Shown here piece by piece: positions 7,871 through 16,998 of a stretch of DNA of 64,000 nucleotides. The first letter of the stretch is position 1; each line of letters opens with the position of its first letter. The notes under the pieces are model-generated. The model was not told the origin of the DNA. It saw only the letters and a program-made list of their open reading frames with translations, and made no database searches. The DNA comes from Mycolicibacterium canariasense (GTDB lineage: Bacteria; Actinomycetota; Actinomycetes; Mycobacteriales; Mycobacteriaceae): assembly GCF_002101555.1 (NCBI RefSeq), contig NZ_LQOL01000038.1, positions 124,001-188,000 of the forward strand, written 5' to 3'. The position numbers were made by a program, and so were the translations under genes.

Positions 7871-9286
7871 CTAGTCGAGATCGTCATGGGCCATCAGCCG
7901 GCGCGCCGCTTCCACGATGGACCCGGACAACGACGGGTACACCGACAGCGTCTGGGCCAGGTCACCCACCGAGATCCGGTTCTGCACCGCCAGGGCGATC
8001 GGCAGGATCAACTCCGACGCGATGGGCGCGACCACCACACCGCCGATGACCACGCCGGTGGCCGGCCGGCAGAAGATCTTGACGAAACCGAAGCGCAGCA
8101 ACGACATCTTTGCGCGGGCGTTGGTCGTCAGCGGCAGCATCAGGGTTCTGGCGGGCACGGTGCCGTCGTCGATCTTGGTCTGCGGCACCCCGACCGCGGC
8201 GATCTCGGGCCGGGTGAAGGTGGCCGACGCGACGGTGCGCAACCGGATGGGGTTCACCCCCTCGCCGAGCGCGTGATACATCGCGATGCGGCCCTGCATG
8301 GCGGCCACCGAGGCCAGCGGCAGCAGACCTGTGCAGTCGCCGGCGGCGTAGATGCCCGGCGCCGTGGTGCGCGACACCCGGTCCACCGCCAGGTAGTTGC
8401 CGGGGCCGAGTTCGATACCGGCGTTCTCCAGACCGAGGCCGCCGGTGTTGGGCACCGAACCGACGGTCATCAGGGCGTGGCTGCCCTCGACGGTGCGGCC
8501 GTCGGCCAGTGTGACCTTGATCCCAGCATCGGTGCGGACCACCGAGTCGGCGCGGCCGTTCTTGACCAGCGACACCCCGCGCTCGGAGAACGCCTCCTCC
8601 AGCACCGCGGCGGCGTCGGAGTCCTCGTGCGGCAGGATCTGGTCGCGGCTGGCCACCACGGTGACCTTCACCCCGAGTTCGGTGTACGCGCTGCAGAATT
8701 CCGCGCCGGTGACCCCCGACCCGACGATCACCAGATGCTCGGGCAGCTCGGTCAGGTCGTAGAGCTGGCGCCAGTTCAGGATGCGCTCGCCGTCGGGGAC
8801 CGCCCCCGGCAGCACCCGCGGGGTGGCGCCGGTGGCGATGAGCACCACATCGGCCTTGAGCACCCCGACCTTGCCGTCGGGCGTGGACACCTTGACGCGG
8901 TGATGAGCCATGCCGGGAACGCTGTCGACGAGTTCGCCGCGGCCCTTGACCACGGTCACGCCGGCATTCAGCAGGGTCGCACCGATATCGGCCGACTGCG
9001 AGCGGGCCAGGGTCTTGACCCGGTTGTGGATCTGCGCCAGCGAGATCTTGGCGTCCTCGATGGCGATGTCGAAGCCCAGACCGTTGGCGCGGCGCAACTC
9101 GGTGCGTACGCCGGTCGAGGCGATGAACGTCTTGGACGGCACGCAGTCGAACAACACGCAGGCGCCGCCGATACCGTCACTGTCGACGACGGTGACTTGA
9201 GCGACGTCGGCGCCGCGGGATGCGGCGACCAGGGCTGCTTCGTAGCCGGCGGGTCCGCCGCCGATGATCACGATCCGGGTGGGCAC
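7871..9286 (-). CDS. lpdA: Flavoprotein disulfide reductase LpdA (NAD(P)H quinone reductase-like)
   Basis: A 471-residue two-dinucleotide-binding flavoprotein, highly similar to Mtb LpdA (Rv3303c). It shows an FAD motif IIGGGPAGYEAA, an NAD(P) motif IVGSGVTGAEF, and the FAD-phosphate motif GIYAAGDCTG. Mtb LpdA acts as an NAD(P)H:quinone reductase rather than a lipoamide dehydrogenase. Unlike my memory of Mtb LpdA, where the first redox cysteine is Ala, this protein keeps a CxxxxC pair (C43 and C48 in GACVLFDC). The C-terminal His-Glu dyad of true lipoamide dehydrogenases is still missing: YPSLSGS stands where HAHPTLSE is expected. The GTG start has AAGGA just upstream. Confidence 0.93.
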   Translation of the reverse strand: MPTRIVIIGGGPAGYEAALVAASRGADVAQVTVVDSDGIGGACVLFDCVPSKTFIASTGVRTELRRANGLGFDIAIEDAKISLAQIHNRVKTLARSQSADIGATLLNAGVTVVKGRGELVDSVPGMAHHRVKVSTPDGKVGVLKADVVLIATGATPRVLPGAVPDGERILNWRQLYDLTELPEHLVIVGSGVTGAEFCSAYTELGVKVTVVASRDQILPHEDSDAAAVLEEAFSERGVSLVKNGRADSVVRTDAGIKVTLADGRTVEGSHALMTVGSVPNTGGLGLENAGIELGPGNYLAVDRVSRTTAPGIYAAGDCTGLLPLASVAAMQGRIAMYHALGEGVNPIRLRTVASATFTRPEIAAVGVPQTKIDDGTVPARTLMLPLTTNARAKMSLLRFGFVKIFCRPATGVVIGGVVVAPIASELILPIALAVQNRISVGDLAQTLSVYPSLSGSIVEAARRLMAHDDLD

Positions 9287-9324
9287 GTCCTTAACGTAGT
9301 GGGTGACTGCGGCCGAACCCACAC

Positions 9325-9387
9325 GTGCCGATCCCCCGGGTCGCTTCGCTCTCCCCCACCGTGCCAATCCCCCGGGTCGCTTCGCTC
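9325..9387. repeat. Two-copy 27-bp direct repeat
   Basis: A 27-bp unit beginning GTGCCRATCCCCCGGGTCGC occurs at 9325-9351 and again at 9361-9387, with one mismatch and a 36-bp period. It fills the gap between the divergent lpdA and Rv3304-like genes. It could be a small dispersed intergenic repeat or part of the promoter region; only two copies are visible in this window. Confidence 0.7.
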
Positions 9388-9416
9388 CCGCCCGCCGGAC
9401 CGCCTAAAGTTGGCCC

Positions 9417-9890
9417 GTGCCGCTCTACGCCGCTTACGGGTCGAACATGCATCCCGAGCAGATGCTGCAGCGCGCCCCGCATTCGCCGGTGGCCGGCACC
9501 GGCTGGCTACACGGGTGGCGCCTGACCTTCGGCGGCGCGGACATCGGCTGGGAGGGCGCGCTGGCGACCCTGGTCGAGGATCCCGACGAGAAGGTCTTCG
9601 TGGTGCTCTACGACATGACCAAGGAGGACGAGGCCAACCTCGACCGGTGGGAGGGTTCCGAGCTCGGCTTCCACAAGAAGATCCGCTGCCGGGTGGACCG
9701 GCTGTCCTCGGACACCACCACCGACCCTGTGCTGGCCTGGCTCTATGTGGTGGATGCCTGGGAGGGCGGCCTGCCGTCGGCCCGGTATCTCGGGGTGATG
9801 GCCGATGCCGCCGAGATCGCCGGCGCACCCCCGGAGTACGTCCACGACCTGCGCACCCGCCCCTCCGCCAACGTCGGCCCCGGCACCTAG
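9417..9890 (+). CDS. Gamma-glutamylcyclotransferase-fold protein (Rv3304-like)
   Basis: 157 residues with the N-terminal signature LYAAYGSNM typical of the gamma-glutamylcyclotransferase/AIG2 fold, where this loop binds the substrate. The middle has ATLVEDPDEKVFVVLYDMT, also typical. Members cyclise gamma-glutamyl amines or glutathione-like substrates, but actinobacterial versions are uncharacterised and the true substrate is unknown. The position between lpdA and amiA1 matches Mtb Rv3304. The GTG start is used. It converges on amiA1, with 25 bases between the stops and no strong terminator hairpin. Confidence 0.82.
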   Translation: MPLYAAYGSNMHPEQMLQRAPHSPVAGTGWLHGWRLTFGGADIGWEGALATLVEDPDEKVFVVLYDMTKEDEANLDRWEGSELGFHKKIRCRVDRLSSDTTTDPVLAWLYVVDAWEGGLPSARYLGVMADAAEIAGAPPEYVHDLRTRPSANVGPGT

Positions 9891-9915
9891 CGCTTTCTTT
9901 GGCGAGCGGCAGAAG

Positions 9916-11082
9916 TCAGACGGCGGAGTGTTCGACGAGGTTGGACATCACCTGGACGCCGACGGCCAGGGCGCGCTCGTCCAGGTCGAAGGTGGGCTGG
10001 TGCAGATCCAGCTGGGGGCCGCGGCCGGACCACACGCCGAGCCGGGCCATGGCGCCGGGCACCTCCTCCAGATACCAGGAGAAGTCCTCACCGCCGCCGG
10101 ACTGATGGGTGTCGGCCAGCGCGTCGGGACCCAACGCCTCGATGGCGTGGGTGAGGATGCGGGTGGAGGTCTCCTCGTTCACCACCGGCGGCACACCGCG
10201 GCGGTAGTTCACCGCATGCTCCACCGTCAGCGGCGCCAACAACGACGAGACCGTATCCCGGACAAGGGATTCCAGCGTCAGCCAGGTTTCCCTGCTGGCC
10301 GTGCGGATGGTGCCGGCCAACGTCCCGGTCTGTGGAATGGCGTTGGCGGCCACCCCGGCGTTGACGGCACCCCAGACCATCACCGTGCTCAGCCGGGGGT
10401 CGATCCGGCGCGACAGCACTCCGGGCACCCCGGTGATCAACGTGCCCAGCGCATACACCAGGTCTCCGGTCAGGTGCGGGCGCGAGGTGTGCCCGCCCGG
10501 CGAGTGCAGGGTGATCTCGATCGAGTCGGCCGCCGAGGTGATGGGCCCGGGCCGGGTGGCCACCTTGCCCACCTCCAGGCGCGGGTCACAGTGCAGTGCG
10601 AAGATCCGCGACACCCCGGACACCGCCCCGGCTGCCACCGCGTCGATCGCCCCGCCGGGCATCAATTCCTCGGCGGGCTGGAAGATCAACCGGACCCCGA
10701 CCGGCAATTCCGGGGCCGACGCCAGCGCGAGCGCCGCGCCGAGCAGCACCGCGGTGTGCGCGTCGTGCCCGCAGGCGTGCGCCACGCCCGGCACCGTCGA
10801 CGCGAACGGCAGCCCGGTGCGCTCGGCCATCGGCAGGGCGTCCATGTCGGCGCGCAGTGCCACCCGCGGCCCGTCGTCGGGACCGAAATCACACGTCAGC
10901 CCCGTGCCGCCGGGCAACACCTTCGGATTCAGCCCGGCGTCGGCCAGCAGGTTGGCGACGAACTCGGTGGTGGCGAATTCTTGCCTGCCCAGTTCGGGGT
11001 GGGTGTGGATATGCCGACGCCAGGCCACCAGATCGTCGTGATGGGCGGTCACCCAGGCCTCGGTGTGCGCGCGCAGGCTCAT
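9916..11082 (-). CDS. amiA1: M20-family amidohydrolase AmiA1
   Basis: 388 residues of the M20/IAA-amino-acid hydrolase family. Visible metal and catalytic motifs are HTHPELG near residue 27, ACGHDAHTA near residue 102, the catalytic Glu in QPAEE, and GGEDFSWYL near the end. Family members hydrolyse N-acyl amino acids or related amides using two metal ions; the substrate here is unknown. Its ATG overlaps the stop of the upstream amidohydrolase (ATGA), with GGAGGG as ribosome site, so the two are translationally coupled. The order and pairing match Mtb Rv3306c (amiB1) to Rv3305c (amiA1). Confidence 0.93.
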   Translation of the reverse strand: MSLRAHTEAWVTAHHDDLVAWRRHIHTHPELGRQEFATTEFVANLLADAGLNPKVLPGGTGLTCDFGPDDGPRVALRADMDALPMAERTGLPFASTVPGVAHACGHDAHTAVLLGAALALASAPELPVGVRLIFQPAEELMPGGAIDAVAAGAVSGVSRIFALHCDPRLEVGKVATRPGPITSAADSIEITLHSPGGHTSRPHLTGDLVYALGTLITGVPGVLSRRIDPRLSTVMVWGAVNAGVAANAIPQTGTLAGTIRTASRETWLTLESLVRDTVSSLLAPLTVEHAVNYRRGVPPVVNEETSTRILTHAIEALGPDALADTHQSGGGEDFSWYLEEVPGAMARLGVWSGRGPQLDLHQPTFDLDERALAVGVQVMSNLVEHSAV

Positions 11083-12272
11083 GAACGCGAATCCCTCCGT
11101 CGCCGGTCGTGCGCGGTTAGCACGCGGTCGCGCTCGGTTGCGTTCTGCGCCAACGCAACCACCGTGCGGGCCAACATGATTGCTCCTTCGACGACGGCCT
11201 TGTCGGCGGACGGGCCCGCCGCAGCGGTGGTGAACTCCGGCTGGTGAATCGATGCGCCCCCGGCGTCCACCCCGACCACCGGATGGATCCCGGGCATCAC
11301 CTGGGTGACGTTGCCCATGTCGGTGCTGCCCAGGGGGAGTGCCGTCTCCAGCTCCTTGGCCACCGGCGTCCGCCCGAACCGCAGCATCTCGGCGCGGAAC
11401 ACCTCGGACAGGAACCCGTCGGGCGCCAGCGCGTCGTAGCTCGGGGCGGTTTCGGCGACGGTGTGCGTGCAGCCGGTCGCCACGGCCCCGGCCGTGAAAC
11501 AGCCCGCCATCCGCTGCTCCAGTTCGCGCAGCGACTCCATGGTGGTGGCGCGCATGGTGTAGCGCAGTTCGGTGTGCGCCGGGATGATGTTGCTGGCTTG
11601 GCCGCCCTCGGTGACCAGGCCGTGCACCATCTGCCCGGGCGCCAGCTGCTGGCGCAGCAACCCGATGGCCACCTGCGTGACGGTCAGTGCGTCGGCGGCG
11701 TTGATGCCCAGGTGCGGTGCGACCGCGGCGTGCGATTCCCGCCCGGTGTACCCGACGGCGACCTCGGACAGGGCCAGCGAGCGCGCCGCGGCGATATCGA
11801 CCGGACCGGGATGCAGCATCACCGTCGCGGCGATGTCGTCGAAGGTTCCGGCCTTGAGCAACAAGGCTTTTCCGCCGCCGGTCTCCTCGGCGGGGGTGCC
11901 CAGCAGCACCACGGTCAAGCCCAGCTCGTCGGCCACCTCGGCCAGCGCCAGCGCGGTGCCCACGGCGGAGGCGGCGATGATGTTGTGCCCGCAGGCATGG
12001 CCGATGCCCGGCAGCGCGTCGTACTCGGCGCAGATCCCGACCACCAGTGGGCCGCTGCCGTACTCGGCCCGGAACGCGGTCGGCAATCCGCCGGCCGCGG
12101 GAGTCACCGCGAACCCGCGCTCGGCCGCCAGCGCCTGCGACTTGGCGCAGCTGCGGTGTTCCTCGAACGCCAGCTCGGGCTCGGCGTGAATCGCGTGGGA
12201 CAGCTCGATCAGATCCCCGCGATGCCGATTGACGGCATCCTCGACGCTCGACAACGCGGTGATCGTGGGCAT
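11079..12272 (-). CDS. amiB1: M20-family amidohydrolase AmiB1
   Basis: 397 residues, M20D peptidase/amidohydrolase. Motifs include [10 protein letters not shown] near residue 30, GHACGHNII near residue 92, [10 protein letters not shown] near residue 126 with the catalytic Glu, and [10 protein letters not shown] in place of the usual metal-binding GGEDF loop. Mtb AmiB1 (Rv3306c) is the evident orthologue. The enzymes resemble p-aminobenzoyl-glutamate hydrolase subunits AbgA/AbgB, which also occur as a pair, so the two proteins may form a hetero-oligomer; that is inference. The start codon lies only 18 bases from the divergent deoD start, so both promoters must be compact or overlapping. Confidence 0.92.
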   Translation of the reverse strand: MPTITALSSVEDAVNRHRGDLIELSHAIHAEPELAFEEHRSCAKSQALAAERGFAVTPAAGGLPTAFRAEYGSGPLVVGICAEYDALPGIGHACGHNIIAASAVGTALALAEVADELGLTVVLLGTPAEETGGGKALLLKAGTFDDIAATVMLHPGPVDIAAARSLALSEVAVGYTGRESHAAVAPHLGINAADALTVTQVAIGLLRQQLAPGQMVHGLVTEGGQASNIIPAHTELRYTMRATTMESLRELEQRMAGCFTAGAVATGCTHTVAETAPSYDALAPDGFLSEVFRAEMLRFGRTPVAKELETALPLGSTDMGNVTQVMPGIHPVVGVDAGGASIHQPEFTTAAAGPSADKAVVEGAIMLARTVVALAQNATERDRVLTAHDRRRRDSRS

Positions 12273-12290
12273 CCTGGCAGTATCTCATTC

Positions 12291-13085
12291 GTGACTGATC
12301 CACAGCTGACGGCCGATACCGCCGCGCAGGCGATCCGGGACCGCACCGGTGTCGACGCCCACGATGTGGCCGTGGTGCTGGGCTCCGGCTGGGCGCCCGC
12401 CGTCGAGCAGCTCGGGACGCCGAGCGCCACCATCCCGATGGCCGAGCTGCCCGGTTTCACCCCGCCCACCGCGGCCGGACACGGCGGCCGGGTGCTGTCC
12501 ATCCCGGTCGGTGCCCGCCATGCGCTGGTGCTGGTGGGCCGCATCCACGCCTACGAGGGCCACGATCTGCGTCATGTGGTGCATCCGGTGCGCACCGCGT
12601 GCGCGGCGGGCGCGCGCACCGTGGTGCTCACCAATGCCGCGGGCGGGCTGCGCGCCGAGTACCGGGTCGGCGAGCCGGTACTGATCGGCGATCACCTCAA
12701 CCTGACCGCGCGCTCCCCGCTGGTGGGGGCCCAGTTCGTCGACCTGGTGGACGCGTACGCGCCGCGGCTGCGCGCCTTGGCCCGGGAGATCGACCCGACG
12801 CTGACCGAAGGGGTCTACGCCGGGTTACCGGGCCCGCATTACGAGACCCCGGCCGAGATCCGGATGTTGCGCACGCTCGGCGCCGACCTGGTGGGGATGT
12901 CGACGGTGCACGAGACCATCGCCGCACGGGCGGCCGGCGCACAGGTGCTGGGCGTGTCGCTGGTGACGAATCTGGCCGCCGGGATGACGGGCCAGCCGCT
13001 GTCGCACGCCGAGGTGCTGGAAGCCGGCCGGCAGTCGGCGACGCGGATGGGCGCCCTGCTGGCCGCCGTCATCGAACGGCTCTGA
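12291..13085 (+). CDS. deoD: Purine nucleoside phosphorylase
   Basis: 264 residues, trimeric class II purine nucleoside phosphorylase; it cleaves (deoxy)inosine and (deoxy)guanosine with phosphate for purine salvage. Recognisable segments are VVLGSGW (phosphate site), [31 protein letters not shown], and [10 protein letters not shown] with the base-binding region [10 protein letters not shown]. It is almost superimposable on Mtb DeoD (Rv3307). The start is the GTG that yields VTDPQL. The frame is open much further upstream, but only antisense to amiB1. No ribosome site is visible and the gap to amiB1 is 18 bases, so a leaderless transcript is likely. Confidence 0.96.
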   Translation: MTDPQLTADTAAQAIRDRTGVDAHDVAVVLGSGWAPAVEQLGTPSATIPMAELPGFTPPTAAGHGGRVLSIPVGARHALVLVGRIHAYEGHDLRHVVHPVRTACAAGARTVVLTNAAGGLRAEYRVGEPVLIGDHLNLTARSPLVGAQFVDLVDAYAPRLRALAREIDPTLTEGVYAGLPGPHYETPAEIRMLRTLGADLVGMSTVHETIAARAAGAQVLGVSLVTNLAAGMTGQPLSHAEVLEAGRQSATRMGALLAAVIERL

Positions 13086-13104
13086 GCACGGGCCCGGGCC
13101 GGCG

Positions 13105-14199
13105 CTAACTCCCGGTGGTCACCACGGCGCGCACCGCGGTCCGTCGCCGGCCGCCCAGCCTGGCCATCCCCCGGGCCAGCAGGGGTGCGGCGAACAGCAT
13201 CAGCAGGATGCGGACCACTTGGGCGGCGATGATGAAGGTCACGTTGGAGCCGGTCTCGACGGCGGTGGCCAGGACCGCGTACACCCCGCCCGGGCTGGTG
13301 GCCAGGTACCCCTCCAGCGGGGTGAGGCCGGCGAGGTGGGCCAGCGCGACGCCGAGACCGGCGGTGGCGACGCCGAGCACCACGATCAGTGCCAGCGCCG
13401 TGGGCAGGATGCGGGCGACCGCGCGCAGCGAATCCCGCGTGAAGGCCAGACCGGCCTGCCAGCCGATGACCAGGTAGCCGGCCTGGACCAGCACGGCGGG
13501 CACGCTGAGCCCGAACGACAAGCCGGTCAGTTGCAGCACCACCGTCAGCGCCAACGGCCCGAGCAGGCCGGCGCCCGGCAATCGGATCAACCTGCCGGCA
13601 GTGGACCCGACGAGCACCAGCCCGACCAGCATGGCCAGGCTCAGATACCAAGGGGCCGTGGCGCTTTCACCCGGGGCGCCGGCGTGTCCGTGGGTTTTGT
13701 CGGCGTGGTAGACGAGGGTGACCACCAGCGGCATCGACGCCGTGACCAGCGCGACCCGCAGATACTGCACCACCGAGACCACCCGGTCGTCACCGCCGAG
13801 TTCGCGTGCGATGGCCACCAGGCCCGACGCGCCCCCGGCCACCAGGGCCAGCGATCCGGTCAGTGGGCTGACATCACGGTGCAGCCCGAGCAGTGCGCCG
13901 GCGAGCACCGACAGCAGCAGGGTGCCCACGGCGACGCCGAGCACCGGCAGCCAGTTCGGGCCGAGGGCGCCGACGGCGTTCTGCGACACCATGGTGCCGA
14001 TGTACACCCCGAGTACGCCCTGCGCGGCAACCCCGGCGCGACGCGGCACACCCGCCGGGGCCACGGCGGCCAGCGCCAGGGCGATGCCGACCACCAGCGC
14101 GGCGAACAGTGCTGCCGACGGCACACCGGCCAGGGTGAGCGGGACCGTGACGGCCACGCTGACCGCCAACAACAACACCCACCTTGCGAACCGTTTCAT
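13105..14199 (-). CDS. AbrB-family integral membrane protein (putative transporter)
   Basis: About 364 residues with ten or eleven hydrophobic segments and a repeated two-halves layout, including GGASGLVAIARELGGDDRVVSVVQ in the centre and TSPGGVYAVLATA in the second half. These match the AbrB/'ammonia monooxygenase-like' membrane family; the SPGG and GGASG loops are typical. Its transport substrate is unknown. The gene is divergent from a MarR regulator, and two similar palindromes occupy the space between them, so MarR control is probable. The ATG at 14199 is chosen; a TTG 13 codons upstream would extend into the operator region. Confidence 0.82.
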   Translation of the reverse strand: MKRFARWVLLLAVSVAVTVPLTLAGVPSAALFAALVVGIALALAAVAPAGVPRRAGVAAQGVLGVYIGTMVSQNAVGALGPNWLPVLGVAVGTLLLSVLAGALLGLHRDVSPLTGSLALVAGGASGLVAIARELGGDDRVVSVVQYLRVALVTASMPLVVTLVYHADKTHGHAGAPGESATAPWYLSLAMLVGLVLVGSTAGRLIRLPGAGLLGPLALTVVLQLTGLSFGLSVPAVLVQAGYLVIGWQAGLAFTRDSLRAVARILPTALALIVVLGVATAGLGVALAHLAGLTPLEGYLATSPGGVYAVLATAVETGSNVTFIIAAQVVRILLMLFAAPLLARGMARLGGRRRTAVRAVVTTGS

Positions 14200-14207
14200 A
14201 TCTATAT

Positions 14208-14275
14208 CAAGTATGAACTTGTCTTTATCGACATTCAACCTGAGTGACGGATCTCAAATACCAAGGTTATACTTG
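14208..14275. promoter_or_regulatory. Paired MarR-type operator palindromes and promoter
   Basis: CAAGTATGAACTTG at 14208-14221 is an inverted repeat (CAAGT, four bases, ACTTG). CAAGGTTATACTTG at 14262-14275, read on the minus strand, is CAAGTATAACCTTG and differs from the first at two positions. One palindrome sits beside each divergent gene. The second contains TATACT (14268-14273), 17 bases after TGACGG, giving a predicted transcript start at or next to the MarR ATG. Repressor binding would therefore cover the -10 element. Confidence 0.6.
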
Positions 14276-14279
14276 TTAT

Positions 14280-14738
14280 ATGGTTCACAATGACACCTCG
14301 GCCGCCACCGAGCTGCGGGAATCGATGATGGCGGTCACCCGCCAGATGCGCCGGCACCGCCCCGACAACGGGCTCACCCTGAGCCAGCTGGAACTGCTCG
14401 GCGAGGTGAGCCGCGCCGGCTCCACCACCCCGGCCGAGTTGGGCGCCCGGCTCCATGTGCGGGTGCAGTCGCTGACCGACGGCATCAACGACCTGGTCGG
14501 TCGCGGGCTCGCCGCACGCCGGCCCGATCAGCACGACCGCCGGCGCCAGCTGATCGAGCTCACCCCCGCCGGCCTGGCGCTGCTGGAGGCCGACCGCGCC
14601 GAGCGCGACGCCTGGCTGCACGCCACCATGCGCGACACCCTGACCGACCTGGAATTCGACCTGCTCATGCTGGTGGCCCCGGTGCTGCGCAAGCTGGCCG
14701 ACGCGGACTCGGCGGGAGCGGGCACAATCAGCGCATGA
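14280..14738 (+). CDS. MarR-family transcriptional regulator
   Basis: 152 residues. The winged helix is clear: LTLSQLELLGEVSRAG, STTPAELGARLHVRVQSLTDGINDLVGRGLAARRPD as the recognition region, then DRRRQLIELTPAGLALL as the wing. MarR proteins usually sense small aromatic or oxidative ligands and repress a divergent efflux or enzyme gene; here the divergent gene is the AbrB-type membrane protein. The start is ATG at 14280, placed about seven bases after a TATACT -10, so the mRNA is probably leaderless; a GTG 12 codons upstream would lie inside the promoter. Its stop overlaps the pmmB start (ATGA). Confidence 0.9.
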   Translation: MVHNDTSAATELRESMMAVTRQMRRHRPDNGLTLSQLELLGEVSRAGSTTPAELGARLHVRVQSLTDGINDLVGRGLAARRPDQHDRRRQLIELTPAGLALLEADRAERDAWLHATMRDTLTDLEFDLLMLVAPVLRKLADADSAGAGTISA

Positions 14739-16261
14739 CTGGCGAGCGCCCAGCGGCACCGACCCTGACCTTCGGCACCGCCGGCCTGCGCGGCCCGATG
14801 CGCGACGGTGCCGATGCCATGAACGTCGGCACGGTGACCCGGGCAACCTGGGCGTTGGCCCAGGTCCTCACCGACCGTTGCCCGCGAGCGGGCAGTACCC
14901 CCAGCCTGGGCGGGTCGACGGTGGTGGTCGGCCGCGATGCCCGCCACCACTCCGACGAGTTCGCCATCGCGACCGCCGAAGTGCTTGCCGCCGAGGGCTT
15001 CCCCGTCGTCTTGCTGCCGCAGCCCGCGCCGACCCCGGTGCTGGCGTTCGCGGTACGTCAGCTGCGCGCGGCGGCGGGTGTGCAGATCACCGCATCGCAC
15101 AACCCGCCGAACGACAACGGCTACAAGGTGTATCTCGACGGCGGGCTGCAGATCATCTCGCCGACCGACCGGGAGATCGAGGCCGCGATGGCCCGCGCCC
15201 CGCACGACATCGCCCGCCGATCGGTCCAGCCGCACGGCACCGATGTGTTCACCGCGTACCTGGAGCGGGTGGCCACGGTGCGGCGCGGCTCCGGCACGGC
15301 CCGGGTGGCACTGACCCCCATGCACGGTGTGGGCGGCGAATTCGCGCTGGACGCATTGGCGTTGGCCGGCTTCGACGATGTGCAGGTGGTCGAGGCACAG
15401 TTCGCCCCCGACCCGGACTTCCCCACCGTCGCGTTCCCCAATCCGGAAGAACCCGGTGCCGCGGACCTGCTACTGGCATTGGCCGCCGACATCGGTGCCG
15501 ACGTCGCGATCGCGCTGGACCCCGACGCCGACAGGTGCGCCGTCGGCGTGCCGGGACCCGACGGCTGGCGCATGCTCACCGGCAACGAAACCGGTTGGCT
15601 GCTGGGTGAATATCTGTTGGCGGGAATCGCCGACCCGGCGAGCGCGCTGGTGGCCAGCACGGTGGTGTCCTCACGGATGCTGGCCTCGATCGCCGCCGGC
15701 CACGGCGCACGGCATGCCGAGACCCTGACCGGATTCAAGTGGCTGGCACGGGCCACCGCCCCGGGCGCCACGCTGGTCTACGCCTACGAGGAGGCGATCG
15801 GGCACTGCGTCGACCCGGAAGCGGTGCGCGACAAGGACGGCATCAGCGCCGCGGTACTGGTGTGCGATCTGGTGGCCACCTTGGGCATCCAGGGCCGCAC
15901 CCTGCTCGACGCGCTCGACGACCTGGCGCGGCGCCACGGTGTGCACGAGACGGCCGCGGTGACCCGCCGCGTCGACGATGCGGCCGCCGCGATGGCCGCC
16001 TTACGGGCGAATCCCCCTGCCGCGCTTGCCGGTATCCCGGTCACCGTGGACGATCTCGGGCAGCGGCGCGGCCAGCAGCACACCGATGCGCTGGTGTTCA
16101 CCGGCGCCGGGATCCGGGTGGTGATCCGCCCGTCGGGCACCGAACCGAAGTTGAAGTCCTATATCGAGGTGCGGCGACCACCCACCGACGATCTGACCGG
16201 GGCACGCGCCGCGGCCGTCGCGCTGTGCACCGAACTGGTGGACGCCGCGCAGGCCTGGTGA
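14735..16261 (+). CDS. pmmB: Phosphomannomutase/phosphoglucomutase PmmB
   Basis: 508 residues of the alpha-D-phosphohexomutase family, orthologous by position to Mtb PmmB (Rv3308). Landmarks in order are GTAGLRG near residue 14, the phosphoserine loop TASHNPP with S121, the metal loop DPDADR near residue 265, a substrate loop beginning GNETG, EEAIG near residue 350, and the phosphate-binding RPSGTEPK near the C-terminus. It interconverts 1- and 6-phosphates of hexoses or pentoses; its neighbours suggest use of ribose/deoxyribose-1-phosphate released by the nucleoside phosphorylases, which is inference. Its ATG overlaps the MarR stop, unlike in Mtb where deoD precedes it directly, so the MarR/AbrB pair looks inserted. 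Confidence 0.94.
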   Translation: MTGERPAAPTLTFGTAGLRGPMRDGADAMNVGTVTRATWALAQVLTDRCPRAGSTPSLGGSTVVVGRDARHHSDEFAIATAEVLAAEGFPVVLLPQPAPTPVLAFAVRQLRAAAGVQITASHNPPNDNGYKVYLDGGLQIISPTDREIEAAMARAPHDIARRSVQPHGTDVFTAYLERVATVRRGSGTARVALTPMHGVGGEFALDALALAGFDDVQVVEAQFAPDPDFPTVAFPNPEEPGAADLLLALAADIGADVAIALDPDADRCAVGVPGPDGWRMLTGNETGWLLGEYLLAGIADPASALVASTVVSSRMLASIAAGHGARHAETLTGFKWLARATAPGATLVYAYEEAIGHCVDPEAVRDKDGISAAVLVCDLVATLGIQGRTLLDALDDLARRHGVHETAAVTRRVDDAAAAMAALRANPPAALAGIPVTVDDLGQRRGQQHTDALVFTGAGIRVVIRPSGTEPKLKSYIEVRRPPTDDLTGARAAAVALCTELVDAAQAW

Positions 16262-16265
16262 AACC

Positions 16266-16889
16266 TCAGCGCGGCCCGAACTGCCGGTCACCGGCGTCGC
16301 CGAGACCGGGCACGATATAGGCGATCTCGTTGAGCCCCTCGTCCACGGTGGCCGTCACCAGCCGGATACCGGGGGCGGCGCGCTCCAGTGCCGCAATCCC
16401 TTCCGGGGCACACACCACGCAGATGGCGGTGATGTCGGTGGCGCCGCGCTGCTGCAGCAGGGTCAGCGTGTGCGCCATCGAGCCGCCGGTGGCCAACATC
16501 GGGTCCAGCACGAACACCGCACGGGTGCTCAGGTCCTCGGGCAGCGACGCCAGATAGGGCGTCGGCTGATGCGTGCGCTCGTCGCGGGCGACGCCGACGA
16601 ACCCGACCTGTGCCTCCGGGATCAGGGCGTGGGCCTGGTCCACCATGCCCAGGCCGGCCCGCAGCACGGGCACCAACAGCGGCGGGTTGGCCAACCGGGA
16701 ACCGGCCGTCTCGGCCATCGGGGTGCGAACCCGCAGCTCTTCGGAAGGGGCGTCCCTGGTCGCCTCGTACACCAGCATCAGGGTGAGGTCGCGTAACGCC
16801 GACCGGAACCCCGCGTTGTCGGTGCGTTCGTCGCGCAGTGTGGTGAGCCGCGCAGCGGCCAGGGGGTGATCGACGACCTGGACATCCAT
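16266..16889 (-). CDS. upp: Uracil phosphoribosyltransferase
   Basis: 207 residues. It makes UMP from uracil and PRPP. Diagnostic segments are [10 protein letters not shown], the PRPP-binding loop [14 protein letters not shown], and the C-terminal uracil-binding [14 protein letters not shown]. Mtb Rv3309c is the orthologue and it converges on pmmB in the same way. The start is ATG at 16889 ([11 protein letters not shown]); the longer open frame upstream is not supported by homology. No ribosome site is obvious, so the message may be leaderless. Confidence 0.96.
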   Translation of the reverse strand: MDVQVVDHPLAAARLTTLRDERTDNAGFRSALRDLTLMLVYEATRDAPSEELRVRTPMAETAGSRLANPPLLVPVLRAGLGMVDQAHALIPEAQVGFVGVARDERTHQPTPYLASLPEDLSTRAVFVLDPMLATGGSMAHTLTLLQQRGATDITAICVVCAPEGIAALERAAPGIRLVTATVDEGLNEIAYIVPGLGDAGDRQFGPR

Positions 16890-16998
16890 GGGGCGAAAGA
16901 CTAGCCGGACACCGATCGAGCGGCGCGGTAGGCGAGGCACTCGGCCACCCGCCGGATTCGGGTGGAACCGCCGCCGCCCCGCGTGCGTCATAACCCAC

